DNA from: CBDCZY01 sp965224745
Lineage (GTDB): Bacteria; Pseudomonadota; Gammaproteobacteria; Methylococcales; Methylomonadaceae
NCBI GenBank assembly: GCA_965224745.1
Contig: CBDCZY010000002.1
Coordinates: 186,001-250,000 of the forward strand
Reading direction: 5' to 3'
DNA: 64,000 nucleotides
In this document: in pieces, positions 33,391-43,000 of the stretch
How positions within the stretch are numbered: position 1 is the first letter of the stretch
Layout: every line of letters starts with the position of its first letter
The notes under the pieces: model-generated
Databases searched by the model: none
What the model saw: only the letters and a program-made list of their open reading frames with translations
Told to the model about the DNA's origin: nothing
Translations under genes and position numbers: made by a program

Positions 33391-36300
33391 TTAGGGTAGC
33401 AGGGCTTTATACCACTCGTCCAGATGATCTTCCAACATAAAATGTTGCTTGACCCATTGATGTAATTGCTCAGCTTGTTTATCGGCCTCCTCTAAATTAA
33501 AGGCATATTCTTTTACCGCATTCAACCAATCTTGAGTATTATTTTTAACCCGTTTCACGGGCGGATTAAGATACCTGAAGGGTTCAATATCGGTACAGAT
33601 AACTGGCCATTTCATTGATCCATATTCCAGTAATCGTAAATTACTCTTCGCTTCATTAAACGCATTAAACTCAAGCGGGGCAATCGCCAAATCCAGATTC
33701 AAACTTGCCATCTTTTCGGGGTATTGATTATAGGACACAAAGCTATGCTCTTCAGCGATGAAAGGCTTTAATTCATCAAGGCTCATACCCATAAAAACCC
33801 AATCAATGATATCGCTGGTTTGCTTAACCACTTCGGCAATTATTAGTAAGTCGCCATGATGTTGCTGTGCACCAATCCAGCCAACTCGTGGTTTTTTAGC
33901 CGTTCGCTTGAGGGAGGTTACGTTTCCCCACCGCTCTTTATCCAGGCGATTCGGCACGATAACGATATCGTCTATCATACCTTTACTTGCTTCTTTTAGC
34001 GGCTCGGTTGTCACAATGAGTCGATCGCATTGCTGCAACCAGCGGTTTGTTCGATGCTTCATGTCCTTGAACAAGAACCGTTTTTTACTGTTACTATCCG
34101 GCACATCGGTCTTTAAGTCTTCAAGATCAGCGACCACGAACATGTCTGACTTATGCTTGCGGTAATCTTCCAGAGTAGCTAGATGATTATCCTGAATGGT
34201 ACCTTGCAACAGCAAGACATCTGGATTAACTCTTGCCATGTCGGTCACCGTCGGAAAATGCTGACTGCCTTGCTCAACAAAATAAAACCCGACTTCTGCT
34301 TTCGCTGCTTTTTCTAACCCCCACAACGGCGCATAAACACGATAATATCCCAATGCCATTTTATCGAGCGGAAAGCCCAGAATTCTTGGTTTATTATGAA
34401 AATTCTGGTCCCAGTAGGTCATTAAGTCTCGCTCAATATCGACATCAGTACCATTGAGACTAAGATTCTGATTATATGCCGGATCGCGAGCCAACTGAGG
34501 CAACCACTGACTTAGCAATTGATCCCTTTCAGACTGCTTTTGATGTTGAATTTTTTCAGTTGATAATCGATCAAATAGTTCGACATGATTATGAAACGAA
34601 AGAGTAGAGTAAGGCGTCCAAACGGTTTTTTTACCTAAATTCGTCATTCTCAAACAAAAATCGACATCGGCAAATGAAATTTGGTAATCGAGATCGAAGC
34701 CATTTAATGAAGTGAATAAAGACTTCCGTACCATCATGCCTGCAAGACTAACGGCAGAAACATTTTGATCATTTTGTAACCTATCCTGGTAGCCCTGATC
34801 CGAGTAAGTTTCTCCAAAATGGATATATCCGGCAGACCCAGCCATACCGAGTATCATTCCAGCATGAATAATGGTTTTATCAGGTGCCAAAAGCCGTCCA
34901 CCAACAACACCCACATCCGTTCTGCAAGCATGGTTATAGAGTCTCTCCATCCATTGTGATTGAACCACCTGCATATCCGATGCTAAAAATACAACATACT
35001 CTCCTTTAGCTGATTCAACACCTTTATTAAGCAGACGAGCAACACTATAGTCTTCAAAATCAGCCACAATTTGCAAACTACCCTGATATTTTTCTTGCAA
35101 GGAAGAAAAGAAGTCGAAGGTATCTTCAATCATACTGCCGTTATCGACTAAGATTATTTCAAAGTTTGGATAATCGGTTTTAGCGAATAAGCTTTCCACG
35201 CACGGCTGCAAAAACTTAAGATTGTCTCGAACTGGAATGATCACTGAAACCAGCGGTCGTTCCTCTCCCATATATGTAACCCGCCTTGTTTCGGGTAATA
35301 AACCCGAAAGAACTTGGGCGCTTAGCCCCACTCTGCTGAAATGGTCTTTTAGCAGTTGCCGTTGTAAGTTTTCTAGTTCACCCTCTTTTACCACGTTGAC
35401 GGTTTCACGGTATTGCGTCAGCAAGACATCAGCGATATGGCCGATAGCCTGTTCACCGTGGCTTTCCAATATTCTAAATGCCGCATCATAACTCGAAGCA
35501 CCTGGCAAAAACATAACTTGGGATTGTTGCTGTAGCGTCTCACGATGAATAAAACAGCAATCGCCTAGATAAAATTGATTGCACAATAGATCAAAATTAA
35601 AATCAGGCTTGAAGCGTACTTTACTCCGCTCGCCTTCCAGGCTGATGAAATCGTCATCAAAATAAATGAACCGCCAATCCGGTCTGGCGTTAATGTAATC
35701 AGCGATAGAAAACAGACTATGCGGCGGCAATGTATCTCCGGCTTCTAATAACGCAAACCAGTCCATGCCGGCTTGGTTTAGGGCATTATTTAAAGCGACA
35801 TCGACATTTTCTGTTACCGTAAGCCATTCTATATTCTCTACATCAGTGAATATCTGGTCAGGACAATCAACAGGCGACAGGATAGTCAACCCCCAGACCC
35901 CATACAACTGCTGATTGAGGGAGTCCAAGGTTTTTAATAACAAAGAATTATCATTGGGATTAACCCAAATGACTAAATGTAAAGTAGGTTGATTCGTCCA
36001 CTGCGACATCATCCGCTCAGCATAAATCTGTGCTCGCCCTTCTTGTGGTTCTTGCTTATCTAACCATTTGCGGTAATTTACTTCACGTTGCAGCGATTTT
36101 GGCAGGATCACATCAGCATGGCCATGCTCAAAACTGGACAGCATTTTTTTGCGGCCGTAGTCGATCAAAGACGATTTGATTTGAGTATGTTTTTGATAGA
36201 TTTTATGGTAAACATCAGGATAGGTATGTTTCTTCAGAAACGATATATTATCCTTTTGATCTATCCGATGCCTGACCTCAACTGTTTTTCTAGGAATGTG

Positions 36301-37842
36301 CCTACCACCAAATTGGGTGGTAAGTCGTAATAAAAATTCCCAATCTTCTAATGATGGATAAGTTTCATCAAAAACCCCAGTTGTTGGTAAACAATGTCTG
36401 AGATGTGCCCAGGTGTTTATCGGGATATAATTTTCTATATAGAGCTTCTCTAAATCGAAATTACCATGTTCGTATAGCGATGTTCGACTGACTTCAGTTC
36501 GTTGCTGCCCATTAACTTTTTCCAAAACATAATCGATGTCAGTATAAACAAATGCTTCTTGTCCTTGCTGCAAAGCATCCACAACCGTCTTTAAATGATC
36601 AGGTTTATAGCGATCATCATCATCCAAGTAGCAAACTATGTCACCTCGGGCTAGTGACAAACCGGCGTTTCTGGCTGCCCCTTGACCTTGGTTATACTTT
36701 AAATCGATATATCTAAATTGTTGTTTGACATCCTGATATGCGATCAAAGCTCCTATATCATCTCCACCATCGTTGATTACGATTGCTTCCCAATGAGAGT
36801 AAGTTTGCCGACTGATTGATTCCATCGCATTTATCAACAGTAAAGGCCTATTTCTTGTCGGGATGATGATTGAAACTAAAGGGTTAGTCTTTAACTTTAT
36901 TTTGGGTTCAGTTTGGGGCAAGCTTTCTAACTGCTCAATAACGGTGTTGATACGATTTTCAATTGCCGGATAGAGCGCTGCATATTCGGTCGGATATTGT
37001 TTGAAATTCCTTATTTTCCCTTTAAATAGCTCAATAATAGACTGCTGATGCCCAATGATCAGCGAGTGATTCTCGGGTACAATATATTTTTCCAGTAGCT
37101 CCAGATGCTCTTTAAGTTGAATGCCTTCCTTTAAATAATTATCTCCAACTGACGCTTGGTTACCATGCACTCTGAAAGCTGACATCAATTGATTGACAAA
37201 GGCAAACCGTTTGCCAGCTGCGGATAACCTGAGCATTAAATCGTAATCGGTTGCTCTAAAAAAGCGTCCTTGATCGTCTATTTTCAACTGATCATCGAAA
37301 AAACCCATGGATTGCAGTGCTGTCTTACGGAAAAGAGACGCACCCATATTGATATAGCAGTCATATCGCAATAAATCCGCAAACTCATTGCGTTCCCCCA
37401 GGTACGAAAACTTCTTGTGACCGGGATGATTCACTAAATTGTTGACCACACCCTGACCATCTGCGATCACATATCGACCATAAACCAGATCCACATTACC
37501 GTCATTTTCAACCACGTTGAGGAGAGATTTAATCGCACCTGGTAATAAGAAATCATCAGCCCCAAGCAGAAGAAAATAACAACCCCTGGCATGAGCCAGA
37601 CACTTATTCGCATTCAGTACCGTACCAAGATTATGCTCATTTTTGATATAACGTACCCGTGGATCTTTCGCAAACCCATGCACAACAGTTTCGGTATCAT
37701 CAGTCGAACAGTCATCAATCACGAGCACTTCAAGACTATCACTCGCAGTTTGGTCCAACGCACTTTGAATAGCGTGACCTAAATATTGATCATAGTTATA
37801 GGCAATGATACCTATCGTAACAATGGGGTGAGTCTTTTTCAT
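33391..37842 (-). CDS. Giant multi-domain glycosyltransferase (three to four GT-A units plus GT-B)
   Basis: 1483 residues. A first GT2 unit begins at residue ~5 (TIGIIAYNYDQYL, VIDDCSTDD). A second starts at about 317 (VSIIIPTRNRPLL) and carries an acidic run (LDDDDRYKPDHL). A third, degenerate one lies at about 622 (LVIWVNPNDNSLL). A fourth starts at about 861 (VSVIIPVRDNLKFL, ILVDNGS). The last ~300 residues look like a GT-B/CgeB-type transferase (PRVGWIGAQQHHGD near 1317). Such fusions build repeating glycans on a carrier in one protein. Cytoplasmic; no membrane segments seen. It sits with a CgeB-like transferase and a radical SAM enzyme on the same strand. Confidence 0.88.
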   Translation of the reverse strand: MKKTHPIVTIGIIAYNYDQYLGHAIQSALDQTASDSLEVLVIDDCSTDDTETVVHGFAKDPRVRYIKNEHNLGTVLNANKCLAHARGCYFLLLGADDFLLPGAIKSLLNVVENDGNVDLVYGRYVIADGQGVVNNLVNHPGHKKFSYLGERNEFADLLRYDCYINMGASLFRKTALQSMGFFDDQLKIDDQGRFFRATDYDLMLRLSAAGKRFAFVNQLMSAFRVHGNQASVGDNYLKEGIQLKEHLELLEKYIVPENHSLIIGHQQSIIELFKGKIRNFKQYPTEYAALYPAIENRINTVIEQLESLPQTEPKIKLKTNPLVSIIIPTRNRPLLLINAMESISRQTYSHWEAIVINDGGDDIGALIAYQDVKQQFRYIDLKYNQGQGAARNAGLSLARGDIVCYLDDDDRYKPDHLKTVVDALQQGQEAFVYTDIDYVLEKVNGQQRTEVSRTSLYEHGNFDLEKLYIENYIPINTWAHLRHCLPTTGVFDETYPSLEDWEFLLRLTTQFGGRHIPRKTVEVRHRIDQKDNISFLKKHTYPDVYHKIYQKHTQIKSSLIDYGRKKMLSSFEHGHADVILPKSLQREVNYRKWLDKQEPQEGRAQIYAERMMSQWTNQPTLHLVIWVNPNDNSLLLKTLDSLNQQLYGVWGLTILSPVDCPDQIFTDVENIEWLTVTENVDVALNNALNQAGMDWFALLEAGDTLPPHSLFSIADYINARPDWRFIYFDDDFISLEGERSKVRFKPDFNFDLLCNQFYLGDCCFIHRETLQQQSQVMFLPGASSYDAAFRILESHGEQAIGHIADVLLTQYRETVNVVKEGELENLQRQLLKDHFSRVGLSAQVLSGLLPETRRVTYMGEERPLVSVIIPVRDNLKFLQPCVESLFAKTDYPNFEIILVDNGSMIEDTFDFFSSLQEKYQGSLQIVADFEDYSVARLLNKGVESAKGEYVVFLASDMQVVQSQWMERLYNHACRTDVGVVGGRLLAPDKTIIHAGMILGMAGSAGYIHFGETYSDQGYQDRLQNDQNVSAVSLAGMMVRKSLFTSLNGFDLDYQISFADVDFCLRMTNLGKKTVWTPYSTLSFHNHVELFDRLSTEKIQHQKQSERDQLLSQWLPQLARDPAYNQNLSLNGTDVDIERDLMTYWDQNFHNKPRILGFPLDKMALGYYRVYAPLWGLEKAAKAEVGFYFVEQGSQHFPTVTDMARVNPDVLLLQGTIQDNHLATLEDYRKHKSDMFVVADLEDLKTDVPDSNSKKRFLFKDMKHRTNRWLQQCDRLIVTTEPLKEASKGMIDDIVIVPNRLDKERWGNVTSLKRTAKKPRVGWIGAQQHHGDLLIIAEVVKQTSDIIDWVFMGMSLDELKPFIAEEHSFVSYNQYPEKMASLNLDLAIAPLEFNAFNEAKSNLRLLEYGSMKWPVICTDIEPFRYLNPPVKRVKNNTQDWLNAVKEYAFNLEEADKQAEQLHQWVKQHFMLEDHLDEWYKALLP

Positions 37843-37892
37843 AGGGTCGTCCTTATCTTAAATTAGCTAAAACGCTAAAAATCCATGTTCTT

Positions 37893-39056
37893 TTATAAAC
37901 TTTTCAGATCATTCATAATTTGCTGAGCTCGATGTGACCAAGTATGCTTTTGCTGTATTTCCTGATTAGCTTGACGACCTATACGCATCAATGCTTCTTC
38001 ATCCTGTAAATAGGTGTCAACAACCTCATTAAAATTACCAAGGTCATAAGGTAAATAATGTTCATAAGGAACAAATTCGGTGGAGATACTGCCTGCCCTT
38101 CCTTCAAATTGAGAGCTATTCACCATGACGACTGAAGCATTTCCCATGCAATCTATGACTCGACTATGAAGGCCTACGCCGTTAGGATTAAAATGCAGGT
38201 TTAAACGGGTTTGTTGATAGACTTTCTCTATATCCAGCGGTTCGGATAAATAACCTTGGTAATACGGAGAAAATTGTTCCCATAACGCCCATTCTTTACC
38301 GCCGTAAATCGCCATATTTTTACTGATATCGATTGCTTTTTTTAATACCAAGCTTCTTCCAAGCGACCGGCATCCATAGGTGTAAAAAACATCCATAAAC
38401 CTTTCTTTACTCAACTTCAAATCTGCGAAACTCTGTCCATAGTCGCAGTCTAAAATCCTGGCGAGGACTGCCTCGCAATACTGAAAATCCTGAACCAGGC
38501 CGTCTGATGCATATTGATTGGTAAATTTTGTGAACAGTTCGCCGATTGAAACATCGCTGTTGCAAAATGGTAAATAAGCCATGCTGACATCAGGCAGGGG
38601 TTCTGGCATATAGCCAATTAATGAGAAGTCATAACGATAGTCTTCATCAAACTCTGCCAGCCTAGTTTGGTCATAGCCAACGTACAATGTCGATTGAAAA
38701 GCTTCCGAAATGGTGTAACCTAAAATATCCGGATCACACAAATAATAGGTCATCTGACTGCAGCTAGGCACGGATCTTATCTCGTTAACAGGATCTTGTA
38801 TCCAGGCAATATGGACTGTTTTTTCTGGTAAATTCGGCACCTCATTGCGAAACCTATTAATTTCGAATACTGCATCAACTTGCTTGTGCAAACAAAATGA
38901 TCGCAACATCTGCGAAGGCAACAAACGAGTCATCACATGAGTTTCCAACCCCATGCTACGAAACCCTCCAGCTAAACCGTTAAGCATCGTGGTTTCGTGA
39001 GATGATACGCCTGGTGAAAATAGTGCGATTGATTTAATAGGCATATCCTTTGCCAA
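37893..39056 (-). CDS. CgeB-like glycosyltransferase
   Basis: A 387-residue protein. The N-terminal half binds the acceptor side (SIALFSPGVSSHETTML...). The C-terminal part has the pattern seen in spore maturation CgeB and DUF3880-type transferases: LNLHFNPNGVGLHSRVIDCMGN, then SEFVPYEHYLPYD-like and TWSHRAQQIMNDL. It is placed 15 bases after the radical SAM gene, so the two are probably co-transcribed. Donor sugar and acceptor are unknown. Confidence 0.78.
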   Translation of the reverse strand: MAKDMPIKSIALFSPGVSSHETTMLNGLAGGFRSMGLETHVMTRLLPSQMLRSFCLHKQVDAVFEINRFRNEVPNLPEKTVHIAWIQDPVNEIRSVPSCSQMTYYLCDPDILGYTISEAFQSTLYVGYDQTRLAEFDEDYRYDFSLIGYMPEPLPDVSMAYLPFCNSDVSIGELFTKFTNQYASDGLVQDFQYCEAVLARILDCDYGQSFADLKLSKERFMDVFYTYGCRSLGRSLVLKKAIDISKNMAIYGGKEWALWEQFSPYYQGYLSEPLDIEKVYQQTRLNLHFNPNGVGLHSRVIDCMGNASVVMVNSSQFEGRAGSISTEFVPYEHYLPYDLGNFNEVVDTYLQDEEALMRIGRQANQEIQQKHTWSHRAQQIMNDLKSL

Positions 39057-39071
39057 TGTTGAAATGAAACG

Positions 39072-40244
39072 TTAAATGAAATTTAGATGACCCGGTTCTG
39101 GACCCTTGGGTTGTTCAAGTATTAATTGACCCTGCTTAACGTCATCCAACACTTCGTTCACTTTATGTTGTAAACATAACGATCCACACATTGATTGTGC
39201 ATTAAAACGAGGGGATGCTAATTCATTCATCACATCCCAGTAACGATCCGATTGCCAGATTTCCTTGAAACGGGTTTCAGCAATGTTGCCTATGTGATAT
39301 TTGTTATATTTATCGTTAAATAACATCCCGCACGGTGCAACTAAACCTGAGCCGGAAATTTGAATTATAAAGGGAGGGCCGTAACAACGTTGGTAACGCC
39401 TCCCGCCCTTATCTTTTATTTTCGACCACTTCACAATGACCTTGTAATCGCCTTTGGAGTAACTTTCCGCTTCCTGCATGGTTTGATACATTCTTTCGTA
39501 GCCTTCATAATCGACACCAAGCGAACCCTCTTCATCATCGGAGCAGTGTTTAATCACCAAATAATCAACACCCAAGGTTTGTCCCAACTTAGCCAACGGC
39601 AAAATCTGATCTTCAAATTCAGGCATTAGCACCATCTGTAATCCTATGGTGACGGATAAATTTTGTTTACGCTTAACCTCGACCATAGTCTTGATATTGC
39701 TAACCACACGATGGAAGTTTTCTTCCTTGGTGCCCATAATCTCGGCATATCTTGCTGGTTCACCTGCGGTAATATTGACTCTAAAATAGGTTAAATGGGG
39801 CAAAATTTGCTCTATCTTTTGCCGGTCTAATAGAAAACCATTGCTACCGCTTGCCATATCAATACCAAGCTCTCCACCCCGTTGAATAGCATCCGCATAA
39901 ACCGGTGACAAGGTACTCTCACCATCACTGACTAAACTTATCGCCTTAACATCCATTTCTGCACAATCTTCTAAAAAATCGTACATGACTTGCTGGGTGA
40001 TTTTTTTTCTTTCGTTTTCTTGCAGCGTTGCATAGCAATAAACACAACGATAGTTACAGGCTCTGGTTAAAGCCATATCGATAGTGATGGGAGCAATTCG
40101 CTCTCCCCGCAACCAAGCATCGACACGGTCTTTGTGCCAAGCAATTTTGGTACCGTCTAAAATCAATTGTTCTTGTTCAGTTGGCGTGGCGACAGAGACG
40201 CTCATGGGACATTTCCTTATGGTTGATGGTATGTATTGGGTCAA
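39072..40244 (-). CDS. Radical SAM protein with SPASM-like C-terminal region
   Basis: 390 residues. The CX3CX2C cluster motif CNYRCVYC is at about residue 68. The C terminus carries additional Cys typical of SPASM/twitch domains (CYGPPF, APCGMLF, MCGSLC). Such enzymes modify peptides or sugars by radical chemistry using auxiliary Fe-S clusters. First gene of the glycosylation block; no obvious precursor peptide was found adjacent, so a sugar or glycan target is more likely than a RiPP. Confidence 0.87.
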   Translation of the reverse strand: MTQYIPSTIRKCPMSVSVATPTEQEQLILDGTKIAWHKDRVDAWLRGERIAPITIDMALTRACNYRCVYCYATLQENERKKITQQVMYDFLEDCAEMDVKAISLVSDGESTLSPVYADAIQRGGELGIDMASGSNGFLLDRQKIEQILPHLTYFRVNITAGEPARYAEIMGTKEENFHRVVSNIKTMVEVKRKQNLSVTIGLQMVLMPEFEDQILPLAKLGQTLGVDYLVIKHCSDDEEGSLGVDYEGYERMYQTMQEAESYSKGDYKVIVKWSKIKDKGGRRYQRCYGPPFIIQISGSGLVAPCGMLFNDKYNKYHIGNIAETRFKEIWQSDRYWDVMNELASPRFNAQSMCGSLCLQHKVNEVLDDVKQGQLILEQPKGPEPGHLNFI

Positions 40245-40363
40245 TCGTAATTGACCTAAAAAATTCCAAATTTTTAAAACAGCTACCTAAGCTATAGATC
40301 AAAAGTATCGATTTAGCAAGTTTTTGCCTAATTCTACTTTATCTGATGACATGATTCATTTTT

Positions 40364-40482
40364 ACAAGATCGTCATTCCGGCAGAGATTACCGCAATCCA
40401 GGCTTCATGGATGAATTTCTGCTTGCCATCCATGGCTCTGGATACTCGTTTCCAACGAGTACGACAACCTTTATTATTAATC
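40364..40482. repeat. Dispersed palindromic repeat, copy 2
   Basis: Counterpart of 13667-13787. CGTCATTCCGGCAGA at the left and a loosely complementary CGAGTACGAC at the right are recognisable. Confidence 0.65.
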
Positions 40483-40534
40483 TGATGAAGTAGAATTAAA
40501 CCAGTGTCCAATTTTTTGATCTCCACTTCTAGCT

Positions 40535-40793
40535 TTAGCTTCTGGTCTCCGATAATCCAAGCTTGATAGAAGGTTTATTACTTAATGCCATTGGAGCTCC
40601 CAGCCAGAATATTTTTTTATCCTCTCAAACGCTCATTATTTTTAACCAAGCTTCACCCACACATTGTTGCGCCTATTTTATCAGCAAGTTTGCATCAATA
40701 ATCTAACTCTTCTAGTGTGTATTTATAACAATAATCACTCAGCAGTTCGTCAAAAAATTCGTCAATAGCAATGGATGCTCGGGACAAGTATAA
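40535..40793 (-). pseudogene. Decayed hypothetical gene, 3' part (cut by IS3)
   Basis: Reading leftward from the IS3 end, SIAIDEFFDELLSDYCYKYTLEELDY, then in another frame QQCVGEAWLKIMSV and EDKKIFWLGAPMALSNKPSIKLG, end at a stop at 40535. Frameshifts and stops break it. Its 5' start (MSNPKARSTLKLY) lies on the other side of the IS3 element at 42238-42277. Family unknown. Confidence 0.5.
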
Positions 40794-40857
40794 TACTCCC
40801 CAAAAACCAGACCAATAGTTAAGATAGAATCTTACCCTCAAAACCGAGGATTAAGAG

Positions 40858-41136
40858 ATGACAATTAGTCGAAAAAAGCACAGCACCCAAACCAAAGTCA
40901 AGGTTGTTTTAGCAGCCCTAAAAGGTGAGCAAACCACAGCAGAAATTACCGCGAAATACGGCATCCATTCAACCCAAATCAACCATTGGAAAAAGGCTGC
41001 GTTAGACACCCTCCCTGAAGCCTTTTCAAGCCACCGAAAACGCCAGGAAGATGATCAGCAAGCGTTGATTGATGAACTCTACAAGCAGATAGGGCAGCTA
41101 AAAGTAGAAAATGAATTTCTAAAAAAAACATGTTGA
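40858..41136 (+). CDS. IS3-family transposase OrfA
   Basis: A 92-residue HTH protein (TKVKVVLAALKGEQTTAEITAKYGIHSTQINHWKK) with a leucine-zipper-like C terminus (ALIDELYKQIGQLKVENEFLKKT). It overlaps orfB. A run of eight A at the overlap allows the -1 frameshift typical of IS3 elements. Confidence 0.92.
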   Translation: MTISRKKHSTQTKVKVVLAALKGEQTTAEITAKYGIHSTQINHWKKAALDTLPEAFSSHRKRQEDDQQALIDELYKQIGQLKVENEFLKKTC

Positions 41137-41978
41137 ACGTGGCTCTTGACACTAAAAAAATGTGGTTAGCACCTGCGCATTCAAGCCTTAGTACCCGGCA
41201 ACAGTGTGGTTTGCTAGGCATCAATCGCTCAAGCCTGTATTACCGTCCGGTGGGTATCGACGCATACACGCTATTATTGATGCACGAACTGGATAAACAA
41301 TATACCGAAACGCCTTTTTACGGTGTGTTGAAAATGACGGAGCATTTGAGATTACAAGGTCATCAGGTCAATGTGAAACGCGTCAGGCAGTTGCTCAGGC
41401 AAATGGGCTTAGAAGCGGTCTATCCCAAGCCGAAGTTAAGCCAGGCGAATCCAGAACACAAAGTGTTTCCTTATCTGTTGAGGCATTTGTCCATTGACCG
41501 CTGTAATCAGGTCTGGAGTACTGATATTACCTATATCCGTCTGAGACATGGCTTTGTTTATTTGATGGCAATCATTGATTGGTACAGCCGCTATGTGCTG
41601 AATTGGGCACTGAGTACGACGTTGGAAGCAGACTTCTGTATCATTGCGCTGAATGAAGCCTTGGCAACATCACGGTGCGAAATTTTTAATACCGACCAAG
41701 GGAGCCAATTTACCACGCATCGGTTCACGCAACCCCTGCTGGATAAAGGCATCCAGGTTAGCATGGATGGCAGAGGCCGGGCCTTGGATAATATCTTTGT
41801 TGAGCGTTTGTGGCGTTCTGTCAAGTATGAGAAAGTCTACTTGAATGATTTTCAGACCGTGAAACAAGCGCACCAAGGGCTGAAAGACTATTTTGAGTTT
41901 TACAACCAGCGACGGATTCATCAATCGCTAGATTATCAAACCCCCGAGGAGGTCTATTTAAACAAGAGCGCAGCATGA
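41130..41978 (+). CDS. IS3-family transposase OrfB (DDE integrase core)
   Basis: 282 residues. It has the HTH-like segment LRLQGHQVNVKRVRQLLRQMGL and the rve-type core: WSTDITYIRL, FNTDQGSQFT, then MDGRGRALDNIFVERLWRSVKYE carrying the final acidic residue. It appears intact and is probably made as a fusion with OrfA. Confidence 0.94.
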   Translation: MLNVALDTKKMWLAPAHSSLSTRQQCGLLGINRSSLYYRPVGIDAYTLLLMHELDKQYTETPFYGVLKMTEHLRLQGHQVNVKRVRQLLRQMGLEAVYPKPKLSQANPEHKVFPYLLRHLSIDRCNQVWSTDITYIRLRHGFVYLMAIIDWYSRYVLNWALSTTLEADFCIIALNEALATSRCEIFNTDQGSQFTTHRFTQPLLDKGIQVSMDGRGRALDNIFVERLWRSVKYEKVYLNDFQTVKQAHQGLKDYFEFYNQRRIHQSLDYQTPEEVYLNKSAA

Positions 41979-42319
41979 TTAAAGGTAAGCCAGGCGGACT
42001 CCATGTGGACAAAGCGTGGATTTCCTGCAGAACGTGTGGATAAGCTGATGGAAAACAAAAGAGCCGTTTTCCACGAGCTTACCCACACTAATCCACCCTT
42101 TGACCACATTCCGCCGCAGTAAACAAAAAGGAATATTAAAACGCCTGCGGCGCAATAATAACAATATTTTTTAAAAATTAAAGAGAAAGATTTATATCTT
42201 AATTATTAGAGAAATTGGTCTGGACAATGGGGAGTACTATAAAGTTTCAAAGTAGACCGGGCTTTAGGGTTTGACATAATTTCTCACTTCCGGTAGTTTT
42301 CAAGAAGAAAACTAAATAT

Positions 42320-42447
42320 GCAGGCAATAATGCCCGAATATGTCTCTAATAGTAGAATAGCAGGCAAAAATGACAGGGTATTTTAATAGGCAGGCAAATT
42401 TGCCTGAAAAGACCGGTAATATCATAATAGCAGGCAGAATTGCCTGG
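42320..42447. repeat. Four phased palindromes (CAGGCA-n-TGCCTG type)
   Basis: Half-sites CAGGCA start at 42321, 42361, 42391 and 42431, spaced 40, 30 and 40 bases, all multiples of the helical repeat. Two are perfect palindromes (GCAGGCAAATTTGCCTG near 42390 and GCAGGCAGAATTGCCTG near 42430) and two are degenerate. Three are preceded by an AATAG-like tag. The bases around it to 42790 hold no gene. It might be a regulator-binding array or a short repeat family; it is unlike CRISPR because the spacing sequences are shorter than 25 bases and the repeat is under 20. Confidence 0.65.
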
Positions 42448-42792
42448 GATTCAGTAGTTATGTGTAAAACCAAAAGAAGGATGCTGTTCACTCTGTGCTA
42501 CCGACAGGGACAACATGGCTTAGCATAAAGTGCTCTTGGGCATAATTAAGCAGCGCAGCATCAAGGTGTTGTGATGTTGTTGAAAATGATGGCATGTTCG
42601 TTCATGGCGAAATTAAGTCAGCAAGTGTATTGTTGTTTGAATAGCGGCGCTTTTCTACCGGATAACTGGGCAAGGTTATAATCAATGCTGGGTGTTTATT
42701 CAAAATGAGGAACAGCTTTTCAGGTAAGGCGAAAAACAACCAGTGCAAAGTTCAGAGATCTATTCAAGGGAGTGGCAACGCATGAAAGCAGC

Positions 42793-42897
42793 ACATAACC
42801 ATCACATCCAGCTGACCGCGAAACCTGTCACTTCTTTTGCAAAAGAACCTGCAAAACAAGCGCCATGTTCCGCGGCAGCTGATGTAAGCCGTTAGAA
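42793..42897 (+). repeat. attC site 1
   Basis: Outer core sites ACATAAC (42793) and GTTAGAA (42891) enclose two pairs of complementary arms (CCAGCTGACC / GGCAGCTG) and a Cys-loop-like variable centre. This fixes the left edge of the visible cassette array. The cassette to its left has no supported gene. Confidence 0.7.
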
Positions 42898-43000
42898 TAG
42901 AGCTAAATTTTGAAGCATAGGTGGTAAACTTAATAAAGATAACTTTTCAATTTAAGCGTATGGTAATATTTGTTTTTTAAATTTAATAGAGGGTGTTTTT

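Larger units (their letters stand above)
40794..42237 (+). mobile_element. IS3-family insertion sequence
   Basis: The element is about 1.44 kb. Its ends TACTCCCCA...CCAGACCAAT (left) and ATTGGTCTGG...TGGGGAGTA (right) are inverted. TATAA is duplicated at 40789-40793 and 42238-42242. It contains two overlapping transposase frames. The 250 bases after orfB include a strong hairpin (GTGTGGATAAGCT / AGCTTACCCACAC) and no gene. It splits a decayed gene and lies between the chromosome backbone and the cassette array. Confidence 0.88.

Noticed and set aside
39072..40244. RiPP maturase with an adjacent precursor peptide
   Set aside because: The SPASM-like enzyme has no short precursor-like ORF next to it, and neighbours are glycosyltransferases.
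42320..42447. CRISPR array
   Set aside because: Repeats are about 17 bases and palindromic, spacers are 13-23 bases, only four units exist and no cas gene is present.
42243..42792. attI site or integrase remnant
   Set aside because: No integrase reading frame or convincing attI core could be found on either strand before the first attC.
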